The notes under the pieces: generated by a model
What the model saw: only the letters and a program-made list of their open reading frames with translations
Database searches by the model: none
Told to the model about the DNA's origin: nothing
NCBI RefSeq assembly: GCF_014055005.1
Contig: NZ_CP059570.1
Span: 310,001 to 374,000 of the forward strand
Direction of reading: 5' to 3'
DNA: 64,000 nucleotides
DNA from: Neisseria dentiae
GTDB lineage: Bacteria > Pseudomonadota > Gammaproteobacteria > Burkholderiales > Neisseriaceae
Shown: positions 42,199 to 50,644 of the stretch, piece after piece
How positions within the stretch are numbered: position 1 is the first letter of the stretch
Layout of the letters: the number at the start of each line of letters is the position of its first letter
Made by a program: the position numbers and the translations under genes

Positions 42199-42989
42199 TG
42201 CGCTCCGATAATTTGAAAGTAACCTTCAACGCGGGCACTCCGATTGAAAACCCCGCCATGCGCGGCATGAGCCTGCACATTCAAGACGGCGAATTCGTTA
42301 CCGTTATCGGCAGCAACGGCGCGGGCAAATCCACTTTTCTCAATGCCATCAGTGGCGATTTGCCGGTGGACAGCGGCAGCATTCATATCGACGGGCAAGA
42401 CGTTACCCGCCTGCCCGCGCACAAACGCGCCCATTTGGTGGCGCGTGTGTTCCAAGACCCGCTGGCGGGCACCTGCGAAGCGCTGAGCATCGAAGAAAAC
42501 ATGGCGCTGGCGTATTCGCGCGGCCGCAAGAGAGGCTTGAAGTTTGCGTTGAATAAGGCCAACCGCGAGCTGTTCCGCGAAAAGCTCGCCGTGCTGAAAC
42601 TCGGTTTGGAAAACCGCCTCACCGACCGCATCGGCCTGCTTTCGGGCGGCCAGCGCCAGGCCGTGAGCCTGCTGATGGCCAGCTTGCAGCCGAGCAAAAT
42701 CCTGCTGCTCGACGAGCACACCGCCGCGCTCGACCCGAAAACCGCTGCTTTCGTGCTGGAGCTGACCGACCAGATTATCGCCGAAAACAAACTGACGGCA
42801 ATGATGGTTACCCATTCCATGCGCCAGGCCCTCGACCACGGCAGCCGCACCGTTATGCTGCACCGCGGCAAAGTGGTGCTGGACGTTGCGGGGGAGCAGC
42901 GCGCCGGCATGGATGTGCCCGATCTGCTGGATTTGTTCGAGCAGACCCGCGGCGAGAAAGTGTCGGACGATGCCTTGTTGCTGGATTGA
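42195..42989 (+). CDS. ABC transporter ATPase (TrpZ-like)
   Basis: This 264-residue ATPase of COG1101 has Walker A GSNGAGKST (about 39-47), the Q-loop in VFQDPLAG, the signature LLSGGQRQA, Walker B KILLLDEHTA and the switch VTHSM. In Walker B, His replaces the commoner Pro after the catalytic Glu (DEHTAAL), as usual for this group. The ATG overlaps the permease stop (ATGA), so the two are coupled. Two consecutive ATGs at the start leave a one-codon uncertainty. Confidence 0.92.
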   Translation: MMRSDNLKVTFNAGTPIENPAMRGMSLHIQDGEFVTVIGSNGAGKSTFLNAISGDLPVDSGSIHIDGQDVTRLPAHKRAHLVARVFQDPLAGTCEALSIEENMALAYSRGRKRGLKFALNKANRELFREKLAVLKLGLENRLTDRIGLLSGGQRQAVSLLMASLQPSKILLLDEHTAALDPKTAAFVLELTDQIIAENKLTAMMVTHSMRQALDHGSRTVMLHRGKVVLDVAGEQRAGMDVPDLLDLFEQTRGEKVSDDALLLD

Positions 42990-43009
42990 AGCGGGGCAGG
43001 GTGGATAAA

Positions 43010-43039
43010 CAGGCCGTCTAAAAGGTTTCAGACGGCCTG
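43010..43039. terminator. Imperfect DUS hairpin after the ABC operon
   Basis: The left arm AGGCCGTCTAAAA carries a G-to-A change in the uptake core, while the right arm TTTCAGACGGCCT is intact. Hairpin pairing is largely kept. Confidence 0.6.
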
Positions 43040-43133
43040 ATACTTTTTTAAATTCAAAAAAACACCGCTAAAAATTATTTACCATTACGCCCGGGTTGGA
43101 TGCAAATATCTGCTGTTTCTTTCCAATTAATAA

Positions 43134-43161
43134 GATACTCGGGTCAAGCCCGAGTATGACG
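43134..43161. repeat. Right internal arm of the MITE-like family
   Basis: GATACTCGGGTCAAGCCCGAGTATGACG is identical to the right arm of element A. A degenerate left arm (TTACGCCCGGGTTGGAT) is at about 43085. No GAGGCCTTTGC ends are seen. The gap 42990-43200 holds no gene. Confidence 0.5.
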
Positions 43162-43200
43162 GCGATTGGGTGTTTCAGACGGCCTGTTTTTTCCACCGCC

Positions 43201-43833
43201 CTATTCAATCCCCGCCCATTTGTGCGTTTGCACGCTCAATTGCCAATGTACGGCGGCATCGGGGCGGCTGTTTAACAGGCCGATTTGGCGGATGGTTTCG
43301 TAGATATTCATTTCGCCTTTTCGTTCGCAGGGCGAAAGATAATAATGTTCGGCGCGGATTTTCTGCTCCATCGCCGCGCAAAACGCCAGCACATCGCCGT
43401 CGGCCACGATGCGCACTTCGTCTGCCGTTTCAATGCACTGCTGTTCATACTTGGCCGCGTAGCAGGCTTTCGGGCTGGCGGCCACATAATCGATTTGCGG
43501 CGGCGCGGGATTCAACCCGTTGGTTTCCAAATAAAGGCGGTAGCCGGCCGATTTCAAGGCATCGAGCAACACCGCCAAATGAGGCTGTATGGTCGGTTCG
43601 CCGCCGGTGATGATGATGTTGCGGGCGGTATAACTTTTCAGACGGCCTAAAATATCGGCCAGGCTCATCATCGTGAACGTGAGGTAATCGGTGTCGCACC
43701 AGGCGCAGGCGAGATTGCATTTGCCCAAGCGGATAAACACGGCGCTCATGCCGGTGTTGTAGCCTTCGCCTTGCAGGCTCTCGAAAATTTCGACGATGCG
43801 GTATGCGGGGTTTTCGGGGCGGATTTCGGTCAT
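43201..43833 (-). CDS. queE: 7-carboxy-7-deazaguanine synthase
   Basis: QueE is a radical-SAM enzyme that turns carboxytetrahydropterin into carboxy-deazaguanine on the way to preQ0 and queuosine. The 210-residue protein has EIFESLQGEG, the [4Fe-4S] motif CNLACAWC (Cys39, Cys43 and Cys46), the IITGGEPTIQPHL segment and a shortened barrel as usual for QueE. ATG 43833 overlaps the stop of the DUF1304 gene by 4 bp. It is the last gene of the queC-queD-DUF1304-queE operon. Confidence 0.95.
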   Translation of the reverse strand: MTEIRPENPAYRIVEIFESLQGEGYNTGMSAVFIRLGKCNLACAWCDTDYLTFTMMSLADILGRLKSYTARNIIITGGEPTIQPHLAVLLDALKSAGYRLYLETNGLNPAPPQIDYVAASPKACYAAKYEQQCIETADEVRIVADGDVLAFCAAMEQKIRAEHYYLSPCERKGEMNIYETIRQIGLLNSRPDAAVHWQLSVQTHKWAGIE

Positions 43834-44202
43834 GCTGCGCCCCACACGGCCAAAAACGCCAACAGCGCGGGCAAGCCCTGTTTGATGAGAATCCCTTTGT
43901 TTGAGGTAACGGCTCCCCAAAGGGCGGCGGTTATCACGAAGCCGAGAAACAGCAAGGTGGCTTCGGCACGGGCATTTTCCGGCGCGAAAAACTGCGCCCA
44001 TACGATGCCGGCGGCCAGAAAACCGTTATACAACCCCTGGTTGCTGAACATCACCTGCACGCGCTTTTGCTGCATAAATTCTTCGGGCAGACCGAAAATG
44101 CGGGCGGCCTGCGGGCTGGGGATTTTGCACATTTCGAGATACATAATATAAAAAATGTTCGGCGGCCACGATTAAGGCCAATATGGTTGCTAAGGTTTGC
44201 AT
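43830..44202 (-). pseudogene. DUF1304 membrane protein with a +1 homopolymer frameshift
   Basis: The start at 44202 (ribosome site GGAAAC) encodes MQTLATILALIVAAEHF, the normal DUF1304 beginning. After the T6 run (A6 at 44150-44155 on the plus strand) the frame is lost; removing one T restores YIMYLEMCKIPSPQAARIFGL and the rest to the stop at 43830. The intact product would be about 123 residues with four membrane segments and the family motif SNQGLYNGFLAAG. The stop overlaps the queE ATG. This may be a true frameshift, a slippage-controlled gene or a sequencing error. Confidence 0.85.
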
Positions 44203-44205
44203 GGT

Positions 44206-44628
44206 TTAGTTTCCTTCGTATTCGGCGCACGAGGTGGGTGTTTCCCACAGTTTGACGCTGCACACGGGCAGTCCGGCGCTTTTCAGACGGCCAAAGATTT
44301 CCACACTCAGGTTTTCGGCGGTGGTGCGGCGGTTTAGGCGCAGGGTTTTCATCTGCCAGCCCTCCAGCAAGGCGGCGATTTGGCTTTCGCGCGCGTTGCC
44401 GCCGTGGTAGATGAAGGCGTGGTCGAACGGCTCGATAACGGTTTGTTTGACAATGGTTTTCAAGTCGGCAAAGTCCATCACCATGCCCGCTTTGGCGCCT
44501 GCTTCGATCAGGCCGTCTGAAACGGTGATTTCGAGCGAATACGTGTGGCCGTGCAGGTTTTGGCATTTGCCGTCGTGGCCGTCGAGCATATGGGAGGAAT
44601 CGAAGGTGAAGATTTTGGTGATTTTCAT
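44206..44628 (-). CDS. queD: 6-carboxy-5,6,7,8-tetrahydropterin synthase
   Basis: QueD converts dihydroneopterin triphosphate to carboxytetrahydropterin, the first committed step to queuosine. The 140-residue protein has FDSSHMLDGHDGKCQNLHGHTY, containing zinc ligands His13, His26 and His28 and catalytic Cys22. The C-terminal CSVKLWETPTSCAEY (catalytic Glu) follows. Start at 44628 overlaps queC by 4 bp. It ends 3 bp before the DUF1304 start. Confidence 0.95.
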   Translation of the reverse strand: MKITKIFTFDSSHMLDGHDGKCQNLHGHTYSLEITVSDGLIEAGAKAGMVMDFADLKTIVKQTVIEPFDHAFIYHGGNARESQIAALLEGWQMKTLRLNRRTTAENLSVEIFGRLKSAGLPVCSVKLWETPTSCAEYEGN

Positions 44629-45281
44629 GCTGTTTTGCCCGCCAAGTATTCTGTTAAACCGCGCTCGCGCAGCACGCAGCTCGGGCATTCGCCGCAGCCG
44701 CCCGCCACGCCGTGGTAGCAGGTGTGGGTGTGTTCGCGGATATAGTCCAAACAGCCTAATTCGTCGGCCAGCGCCCAGGTTTGCGCTTTGGTGAGGTACA
44801 TCAGCGGCGTGTGGATTTGGAAATCGTAGTCCATCGCCAGATTGAGGGTAACGTTCATCGATTTGATGAAGATGTCTCGGCAGTCGGGGTAGCCGGAAAA
44901 GTCGGTTTCGCACACGCCGGTAATGAGGTGGCGGGCGTTACGGCTTTTGGCGTAGATGGCGGCGTACAGCAGAAACAGGGCGTTGCGGCCGTCGACGAAG
45001 GTGTTGGGCACACCGCCTGCGGGGGCTTGGATTTCGGCGGTTTCGTCCATTAGCGCGTTATGGGTGATTTGCTGCATCAGGCTCAAATCGAGCACGGTTT
45101 GGCGTACACCCAAATCTTGGGCGATCCGGCGGGCGCGTTCCAGCTCGATGGCGTGGCGCTGGCCGTATCGGAAGGTGATGGCTTCAACGTTGTCGTTGCC
45201 GTATCGGCGGATGGCCTGAATCAGGCAGGTGGTGGAATCCTGGCCGCCTGAAAAGACGACCACGGCTTTTTGAGGGTTCAT
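44625..45281 (-). CDS. queC: 7-cyano-7-deazaguanine synthase
   Basis: QueC makes preQ0 from carboxy-deazaguanine, ammonia and ATP. The 218-residue protein starts with VVVFSGGQDSTTCL, the PP-loop, and has VPNTFVDGRNALFL and TGVCETDFSGYPDCR. A C-terminal zinc cluster CYHGVAGGCGECPSC completes it. It is the first gene of the que operon; the region upstream has a solo MITE-end motif and an uptake-sequence hairpin. Confidence 0.96.
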   Translation of the reverse strand: MNPQKAVVVFSGGQDSTTCLIQAIRRYGNDNVEAITFRYGQRHAIELERARRIAQDLGVRQTVLDLSLMQQITHNALMDETAEIQAPAGGVPNTFVDGRNALFLLYAAIYAKSRNARHLITGVCETDFSGYPDCRDIFIKSMNVTLNLAMDYDFQIHTPLMYLTKAQTWALADELGCLDYIREHTHTCYHGVAGGCGECPSCVLRERGLTEYLAGKTA

Positions 45282-45370
45282 GGCGGGTTCCTAGTTTTGT
45301 TGTCGCGGGATGGATTGCGAACCGCGTGCGGCGAAGAAAAACGGCGACCTTTTCAGAGTTGAATTGGTTT

Positions 45371-45385
45371 TTTTGCAAAGGTCTC
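45371..45385. repeat. Solo MITE-end motif TTTTGCAAAGGTCTC
   Basis: An exact 15-bp copy of the element-end sequence (complement GAGACCTTTGCAAAA) lies upstream of queC. No partner end was found nearby. Confidence 0.5.
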
Positions 45386-45412
45386 AAACGGTGATTATAA
45401 CCGATTAAAGGC

Positions 45413-45450
45413 TTCAGGCCGTCTGAAAGTGTGTTTCAGACGGCCTGAGG
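45413..45450. terminator. DUS hairpin downstream of grxD
   Basis: Arms TTCAGGCCGTCTGAAA and complement with a 4-5-nt loop. T6 follows on the plus strand. It lies 20 bp past the grxD stop. Confidence 0.7.
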
Positions 45451-45469
45451 TTTTTTAACGGGTTGGGGT

Positions 45470-45778
45470 TTAGGCTTTCAATGCTTCCTGCAGTTCGCCT
45501 GCCTCAAACATTTCCATCATGATGTCCGAGCCGCCCATGAATTCGCCGTTGATATACAGCTGCGGAATCGTCGGCCAGTTGCTGTATTCCTTGATGCCTT
45601 GGCGCACGGCTTCGTTTTCCAGCACGTTAACGGTAACGAAATCTTCGCAGCCTGCGGCTTGCAGAATCTGCACGGCGCGCGAAGAGAAACCGCATTGCGG
45701 AAACTGCTTGGTGCCTTTCATAAACAATACCACGCGGTGGGTGGTAACCACTTCTTTAATCTGCTCTTGGATGCTCAT
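45470..45778 (-). CDS. grxD: Monothiol glutaredoxin (Grx4/GrxD)
   Basis: This 102-residue monothiol glutaredoxin carries the CGFS active site (Cys29 in QFPQCGFSSRA), which binds a shared [2Fe-2S] cluster and glutathione and hands clusters to other proteins. WPTIPQLYINGEFMGGSDI gives the cis-Pro and GSH-binding segment. ATG 45778 is used; the frame extends to 45811. Confidence 0.95.
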   Translation of the reverse strand: MSIQEQIKEVVTTHRVVLFMKGTKQFPQCGFSSRAVQILQAAGCEDFVTVNVLENEAVRQGIKEYSNWPTIPQLYINGEFMGGSDIMMEMFEAGELQEALKA

Positions 45779-45835
45779 GCTCGGTTCCTGAAAGTTATGG
45801 GTGTAAAACAAGGCGATTATACGCGCTTTGCCGGG

Positions 45836-46879
45836 TTAGGGCAGCAATGGCGCGTTGTTAAGGCCGGCTTCTTCGTTGAAGCCGAACATGATGTTCATGT
45901 TTTGCACGGCCTGCCCCGCCGCGCCTTTTACCAGATTATCGATAACCGATAACACAATCCACACATTGCTTTGCGGCGCCTGCTGCACGCTGATGCGGCA
46001 GAGGTTGGCGCCGCGCACGCTGCGGGTTTCGGGTGTGCTGCCCGGCGGCATGATGTCGACGAACGGGCTGTTGTGGTAGAAACCGGCCAAGAGTTCGTGG
46101 GGGTCGGTGCCGTCGTGCAGGTGCAGATACATGGTGGCCTGCATGCCCCGTATCATCGGCGTGAGGTGGGGCACGAACACCAAGCCCTCGGCCACGTTGC
46201 TTTGCAGGCCGCTGATGGTTTGCTTGATTTCGGGCAGGTGGCGGTGGCCGCCCACGCCGTAGGCTTTGAAATTGTCGCCCGCTTCGCAAAACAGCGTGCC
46301 CACGTTGGCTTTGCGGCCCGCGCCGGAAACACCGGATTTGCAGTCGGCAATCAGCGGCATGTTTTCTTTCAGACGGCCTGCCTTCAATAAGGGCAAAAGG
46401 GCGAGGGAAACGCAGGTGGGATAGCAGCCGGGGTTGGCCACCAGCTGGGCTTGGGCGATGCTGCTGCGGTTCATTTCGCTCAAACCATACACGGCGCGGG
46501 CAACGGTTTCGGGGCTTGCGTGCGCCATGCCGTACCATTTTTCCCAAACGGGAATGTTTTGCAGGCGGTAGTCGGCCGACAAATCCACCACGCGCACGCC
46601 TTGCGCGAGCAGCGCGGGCGCTTCTTTCATGGCCACGCCGTTGGGGGTGGCGAAAAACACCACGTCGCATTGTGCCAAACCGGCTTCGTCGGGTGTTTGG
46701 AACGCCAAGTCATACACGCCGCGCAGGCTGGGGAAATAATCGGCCACGGCGATGCCGGCTTCGCTGCGGCTGGTTACGGCGCAAACGTCAACGTTTGGGT
46801 GGGCGGCCAGCAGGCGCAGCAGCTCTACGCCGGTGTAGCCGGTGGCGCCGACAATGCCGGCTTTGATGCGGTTGGACAT
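45836..46879 (-). CDS. argC: N-acetyl-gamma-glutamyl-phosphate reductase
   Basis: ArgC catalyses the third step of arginine synthesis, reducing acetylglutamyl phosphate with NADPH. The 347-residue protein has GIVGATGYTGVELLRLL (nucleotide loop), FFATPNGVAM, and catalytic Cys152 in ANPGCYPT. HLTPMIRGMQAT follows, and the end of the dimerisation domain is VIDNLVKGAAGQAVQNMN. It is the type 1 short form. An internal uptake sequence encodes part of the middle region. Confidence 0.96.
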   Translation of the reverse strand: MSNRIKAGIVGATGYTGVELLRLLAAHPNVDVCAVTSRSEAGIAVADYFPSLRGVYDLAFQTPDEAGLAQCDVVFFATPNGVAMKEAPALLAQGVRVVDLSADYRLQNIPVWEKWYGMAHASPETVARAVYGLSEMNRSSIAQAQLVANPGCYPTCVSLALLPLLKAGRLKENMPLIADCKSGVSGAGRKANVGTLFCEAGDNFKAYGVGGHRHLPEIKQTISGLQSNVAEGLVFVPHLTPMIRGMQATMYLHLHDGTDPHELLAGFYHNSPFVDIMPPGSTPETRSVRGANLCRISVQQAPQSNVWIVLSVIDNLVKGAAGQAVQNMNIMFGFNEEAGLNNAPLLP

Positions 46880-46932
46880 AATGGAATCCTCGGTGGAAGG
46901 CAGGTTGGAAAAAGCCTAAGTTTAAAACCATG

Positions 46933-46973
46933 CAGGCCGTCTGAAAAGGCGGATTTTTTCAGACGGCCTGTTT
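46933..46973. terminator. DUS inverted repeat upstream of argC
   Basis: CAGGCCGTCTGAAAA and complement are separated by about 8 bp. As it lies in a divergent intergenic region it may act on an unrecognised transcript or simply mark an uptake site. Confidence 0.5.
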
Positions 46974-47217
46974 CCGGCGCATTAAAACGACGGTGAAGTT
47001 TTTTAAATGATGATTACGGCCGTAAAACTTTATTTTCGAAATATTTATATAGGCATATAAATTTTTACGGTTGTTAAACGATGCGCTGTGTTTGAACGGT
47101 TTTGTAAATGATGAATTTTCACAATCAATAAGCTTTTTACTTGGCGGTATAGGATGATTGCCACTCTCAAAAATTATTTCATTTGTATGTTAATGACTTT
47201 TTATTGCAAGGTGCCCC
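46974..47217. other. AT-rich divergent promoter region
   Basis: AT-rich sequence between argC and the small membrane protein. I see several possible -10 boxes (for example TATAGG near 47148 and TATATA near 47045) but none with a convincing -35. There is no gene. Confidence 0.4.
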
Positions 47218-47499
47218 ATGCTATCTAGATTAATCATCATCGTATTGGTGCTGTGCGTGCCGCTTGCGGTGGCCATACTGGCGCAGCAGATTACGCGCGA
47301 AGTGCCTGCGCCGGAGCTTTCTTCGGCGGTGTTGGATATCCGGTTGGATAAAACCCGCAAGCAGGGGCTTGAAGAAGGTGCAACAGGCCAGGAAGTTCCG
47401 CTTTCTTACACGCCCCGTTCGGTGAAGCATATTTATCCCGACCAAGATCCTACGCCCGCCGCAGCAAGCGCAGGCACATCTGAAAGGGGCAAAAAATGA
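47218..47499 (+). CDS. Small exported or single-pass membrane protein
   Basis: This 93-residue protein has an N-terminal hydrophobic segment (about 3-23), then a polar, Pro/Glu-rich remainder ending ERGKK. It could be a signal-anchor protein with a periplasmic tail. I recognise no family. Its stop overlaps the start of the kinase-like gene by 4 bp (ATGA), so it is probably a partner of that sensor. It leads a likely four-gene operon. Confidence 0.7.
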   Translation: MLSRLIIIVLVLCVPLAVAILAQQITREVPAPELSSAVLDIRLDKTRKQGLEEGATGQEVPLSYTPRSVKHIYPDQDPTPAAASAGTSERGKK

Positions 47500-48986
47500 A
47501 ACGAAACAAACTTTTGGGTTTGTCTGCCACGGCACGCTGGCGTATTGCCGGCTGGATTTTGCTGACCACGGTGCTGATGGTGCTGGTGTTGATTCTAACC
47601 GCGCGTTCGATATTTATCCGCCAAGTGCACACCGATGCCAACGCGGCGATTGTGCAGGAAGCAGAAGAATTCAACGCTTTTGCGCGCGAAGCGCTCGACC
47701 CGCAGACCCGCAGGCCGTTTACCTCGGTAACGGCGCTGATGGAAACCTATCTCGAACGGCAAACGCCCGATAAAGGCGAGGCATTTGTTGCGGTAACCCC
47801 CACCGATGTGCTGGTGGTGGACAACGCCTCGAGAGACGCGGGCGAGCGTTTGGCCGGCGACCGCGAACGCCTCAACAAGATGATTAACAACGAGAAAAGC
47901 TCGGGCGTGGAAGAAACGGCCGACGGCCAACTGCGCTGGGGCAAAAGCGTGGTGCGCGGCAGCAACGGCGAGCAAGGCGTGATGCTTTACACCCATTTCG
48001 TGCAAAACAATATCGATGCGGTACACCGCAATATGCGCATCCTCTTTGGCATGATGTTCGGCGGCCTGTTGCTGGTGGTTTCGATCGCTTGGGTGGTGGC
48101 CGGGCAGATTTTGGCGCCGATACACCGTTTCACCAGACTTTCAGACGGCATCGACTCGTTTAATTTGTCCACCCGCCTGCCTGAAGAGGGCGACAACGAA
48201 TTGTCGCGCCTGGCCAAAGCCATCAATAAAATGCTCGACCGCTTAAGCAGCGCGCATTTGGAACAAAACCACGTTTTGTATGAAGTGCTCGAGCAGGCGC
48301 AGGAGCAGGCGCACGATTTGCAACAGGTGAGAAAACAGCTGACCGAAGGCTCGCCGCAGGCGGTGATGCTCGACGGCTCGCTGGCGAAAATGCAGAGTTT
48401 GTCGCAAAACCTCGCCCTGCTGCTCGAAAGCGGCAGAGAAGGCTTTTTGCACGACCAGGAAACCCGCCTCGACAGTTTTGTGGAAAAACTGGCAGGCCAG
48501 CTGCGCAAGCAGTATCCCGAGCATACTTGGCAGATTGCCGAAGCCGCAGATGCCAGCGCGTTTATGGATACCAAACATATTTTCACCGCCATGCACCATT
48601 TGGCGCGCAATGCGGTGGCGCATAACGCCGGCGGCGAAGAAATCCAAATCGGTGCTTCCGTGCGCAGGCCGCCCGAAGGCCAGAGCATGGCCAGCTTTTG
48701 GATTGTGAACCACGGTATGCCGTTGAGCAAAGAAGAAGCGAAAAACATTTTCGAGCCGCTTAATCCGGCGGTGCGCCGCTCCGACTTGCAAGGCCCGCAA
48801 ATGGGCATCGGTTTGGCCGTGGTGAAAGCCATTGCCCACGCGCACGGCGGTTATGCCTGGGTGGAGTCGAGCATGGAACACGGCACGGTGTTCGGCATCG
48901 ATATCCCGCTGGCGCACGCTGCCGCAGCAGCCGAAGAAACTCAGGTGCGGCAGGCCGCCATCGAAGCCATGCAGCAAGAACGCTAA
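47496..48986 (+). CDS. Orphan sensor histidine-kinase-like protein with degenerate H-box
   Basis: This 496-residue membrane sensor has membrane segments at about 17-37 and 182-204 around a 145-residue periplasmic domain. HAMP (about 204-255), a coiled coil and a C-terminal HATPase domain follow. The N-box reads HHLARNAVAHNA and the G-box GIGLAVVKAIAHAHGG, so ATP binding looks intact. At the place of the H-box (HExRTP) the sequence is QAHDLQQVRKQL: His273 is there but the R-x-P part is lost. No response-regulator gene is nearby. The genes after it encode a DASS transporter and a glycerate kinase, so it may sense a dicarboxylate or glycerate. Confidence 0.82.
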   Translation: MKRNKLLGLSATARWRIAGWILLTTVLMVLVLILTARSIFIRQVHTDANAAIVQEAEEFNAFAREALDPQTRRPFTSVTALMETYLERQTPDKGEAFVAVTPTDVLVVDNASRDAGERLAGDRERLNKMINNEKSSGVEETADGQLRWGKSVVRGSNGEQGVMLYTHFVQNNIDAVHRNMRILFGMMFGGLLLVVSIAWVVAGQILAPIHRFTRLSDGIDSFNLSTRLPEEGDNELSRLAKAINKMLDRLSSAHLEQNHVLYEVLEQAQEQAHDLQQVRKQLTEGSPQAVMLDGSLAKMQSLSQNLALLLESGREGFLHDQETRLDSFVEKLAGQLRKQYPEHTWQIAEAADASAFMDTKHIFTAMHHLARNAVAHNAGGEEIQIGASVRRPPEGQSMASFWIVNHGMPLSKEEAKNIFEPLNPAVRRSDLQGPQMGIGLAVVKAIAHAHGGYAWVESSMEHGTVFGIDIPLAHAAAAAEETQVRQAAIEAMQQER

Positions 48987-49007
48987 TCTGGAAGGGAGAG
49001 AACCAGC

Positions 49008-50606
49008 ATGAACCGTATTTCTTCTTCCGATCACGATGCGGACGGGAAAATCTTTTACCGCACCCGTTCTTCGCTCAACCTCAACAACCCGCGCTATTCA
49101 GACGGCCTCTATGGCGCGGTGCAGCAGGATGCCGTTGAAAAAAGCTGGCTGTCGAAGTTTTCGGGCAAACACGCCGCTGCCGCCGTTGCTGCCTTTATTG
49201 TGGCGGCGCTGGTGGTGTGGTGGACGGTGTTGGCGGCCGACGATGCCGCCGGTGCGCTCAACACGCAGGGTGCGGTTACCTTGTCGGTGTTTGCCGTGGC
49301 GGTGTGGTTTTGGATTTTTACCGATATCGACGACACTTATGTGGCATTGGGCGCCGCCGTTTTGCTGGTGGTGATGGGCGTGCTGCCCGAAAAAATCCTG
49401 TTCGATTCGCTGGGCGACGACACCGTATGGCTGCTGCTTGGCTCGTTTGTGGTGGCGGCGGGCATTACTGCGTCGGGCTTGGCCACCCGCGCCGCCGCCT
49501 TCATCGTTTCGGGGGCGAAAACGCCGCGCCAGCTGATGCACTTGAGCGGTGCGGCCTTGGTGGCCACTGCTTTTGCCGTGCCCTCCACTTCCGGCCGCGC
49601 GGCACTGGCAATGCCCGTTTTTCTGGCATTGGCATCGGTGTTGCGCGACCGCAGCAAACTGGTGTTGGCGCTGGCTTTGCTGTTTCCCTCGGTGATTCTG
49701 CTCTCTGCCGTCGGCTCTTATTTGGGCGCCGGCGCACATCTGATTACCAGCCAGATTCTTGCCGCCAGCGGCTTCCCCGCCTTTTCGTTTACCAACTGGA
49801 TGTTTTACGGCATGCCCTTGGCCGTTGTGGCCAGCGTGATCTGCGTGGAGCTGATTTTGATGTTGTTCACCTCCGCCGACGACCGTAAACAGGCGCTGAC
49901 GATTTCGGTGAGCGACCTGCAAAACCACACCACCATTCCGATACGCGGCAGGTTCACGCCCGATCAGGTGAAAACCTGCTGGCTGGTGGGCGGTGTGATT
50001 TTGTTGTGGTGTACCGAACCTGCGCACGGCATCCATCCGGCGATTATCGCCTTGGCCGGCGGCCTGATGATGAGCAGCACGGGCTTGGGCGTGGTGGATT
50101 TGGGCAAAGCCCTGAAATCGGTGCCGTGGTCGCTGCTGATTTTTATGGCGGCAACGCTGGCGATGGGTTCGGCGCTCGTTACCAGCGGCGCGGCGGCTTG
50201 GGCGGCCAACAGTATGCTCGGTTCGATACGCGGCAGCGGCATGGGCGCGGGCGTGTTGTTTGTGGTGATTATCGTGGCCATTTCCACCGCCGCGCACTTG
50301 GTTATCCAATCGCGTTCGGCACGTTCGGCCGTATTGATTCCGATTGTGGTGTCGCTGGCGCCCGAAGTGGGCGTATCCGCCGTGGCGGCTGCATTCGCTT
50401 CCACCGCCGCCGCAGGTTTTTGCCACACCATGAGCAGTTCGGCCAAACCGATGGCGCTGTATGCCAAAGTGGACGATGCGCCCACTTATTCCGGCCGCGA
50501 CCTCTTGCGCCTGAGCATGTGGCTGGCACCCATCAGCGTGGCACTGGTGTTGGCCTTTGCCTTCTTTATATGGCCCCTGCTCGGTATGCCGCTATTTGTT
50601 AAATAA
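49008..50606 (+). CDS. DASS-family (SLC13) anion:sodium symporter
   Basis: This 532-residue protein has an unusual 55-residue hydrophilic N-terminus, then some 12 hydrophobic segments. It contains TDIDDTYVALGAAVLLVV, LASGLATRAAAF-like and PSTSGRAALAMPVF blocks of divalent-anion symporters, and the second-half FMAATLAMGSALVTSGAA and SRSARSAVLIP. The sodium and anion sites thus look present. The following gene is glycerate kinase, so C3/C4 hydroxy-acid uptake is plausible. An uptake sequence encodes YSDGL at about residues 30-34. Confidence 0.88.
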   Translation: MNRISSSDHDADGKIFYRTRSSLNLNNPRYSDGLYGAVQQDAVEKSWLSKFSGKHAAAAVAAFIVAALVVWWTVLAADDAAGALNTQGAVTLSVFAVAVWFWIFTDIDDTYVALGAAVLLVVMGVLPEKILFDSLGDDTVWLLLGSFVVAAGITASGLATRAAAFIVSGAKTPRQLMHLSGAALVATAFAVPSTSGRAALAMPVFLALASVLRDRSKLVLALALLFPSVILLSAVGSYLGAGAHLITSQILAASGFPAFSFTNWMFYGMPLAVVASVICVELILMLFTSADDRKQALTISVSDLQNHTTIPIRGRFTPDQVKTCWLVGGVILLWCTEPAHGIHPAIIALAGGLMMSSTGLGVVDLGKALKSVPWSLLIFMAATLAMGSALVTSGAAAWAANSMLGSIRGSGMGAGVLFVVIIVAISTAAHLVIQSRSARSAVLIPIVVSLAPEVGVSAVAAAFASTAAAGFCHTMSSSAKPMALYAKVDDAPTYSGRDLLRLSMWLAPISVALVLAFAFFIWPLLGMPLFVK

Positions 50607-50644
50607 TTTTTAATCGCTTCATTTTATTGCCGAAAGGAACTCAA

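Noticed and set aside
41337..42863. Long minus-strand open frame (508 codons) opposite the ABC permease and ATPase genes
   Set aside because: It is the antisense shadow of two clearly conserved genes with GC-rich codons; the product is low-complexity and matches nothing.
49098..50426. Long minus-strand open frame opposite the DASS transporter
   Set aside because: His/Gln/Arg-rich antisense product typical of a shadow frame; the plus strand encodes a convincing transporter.
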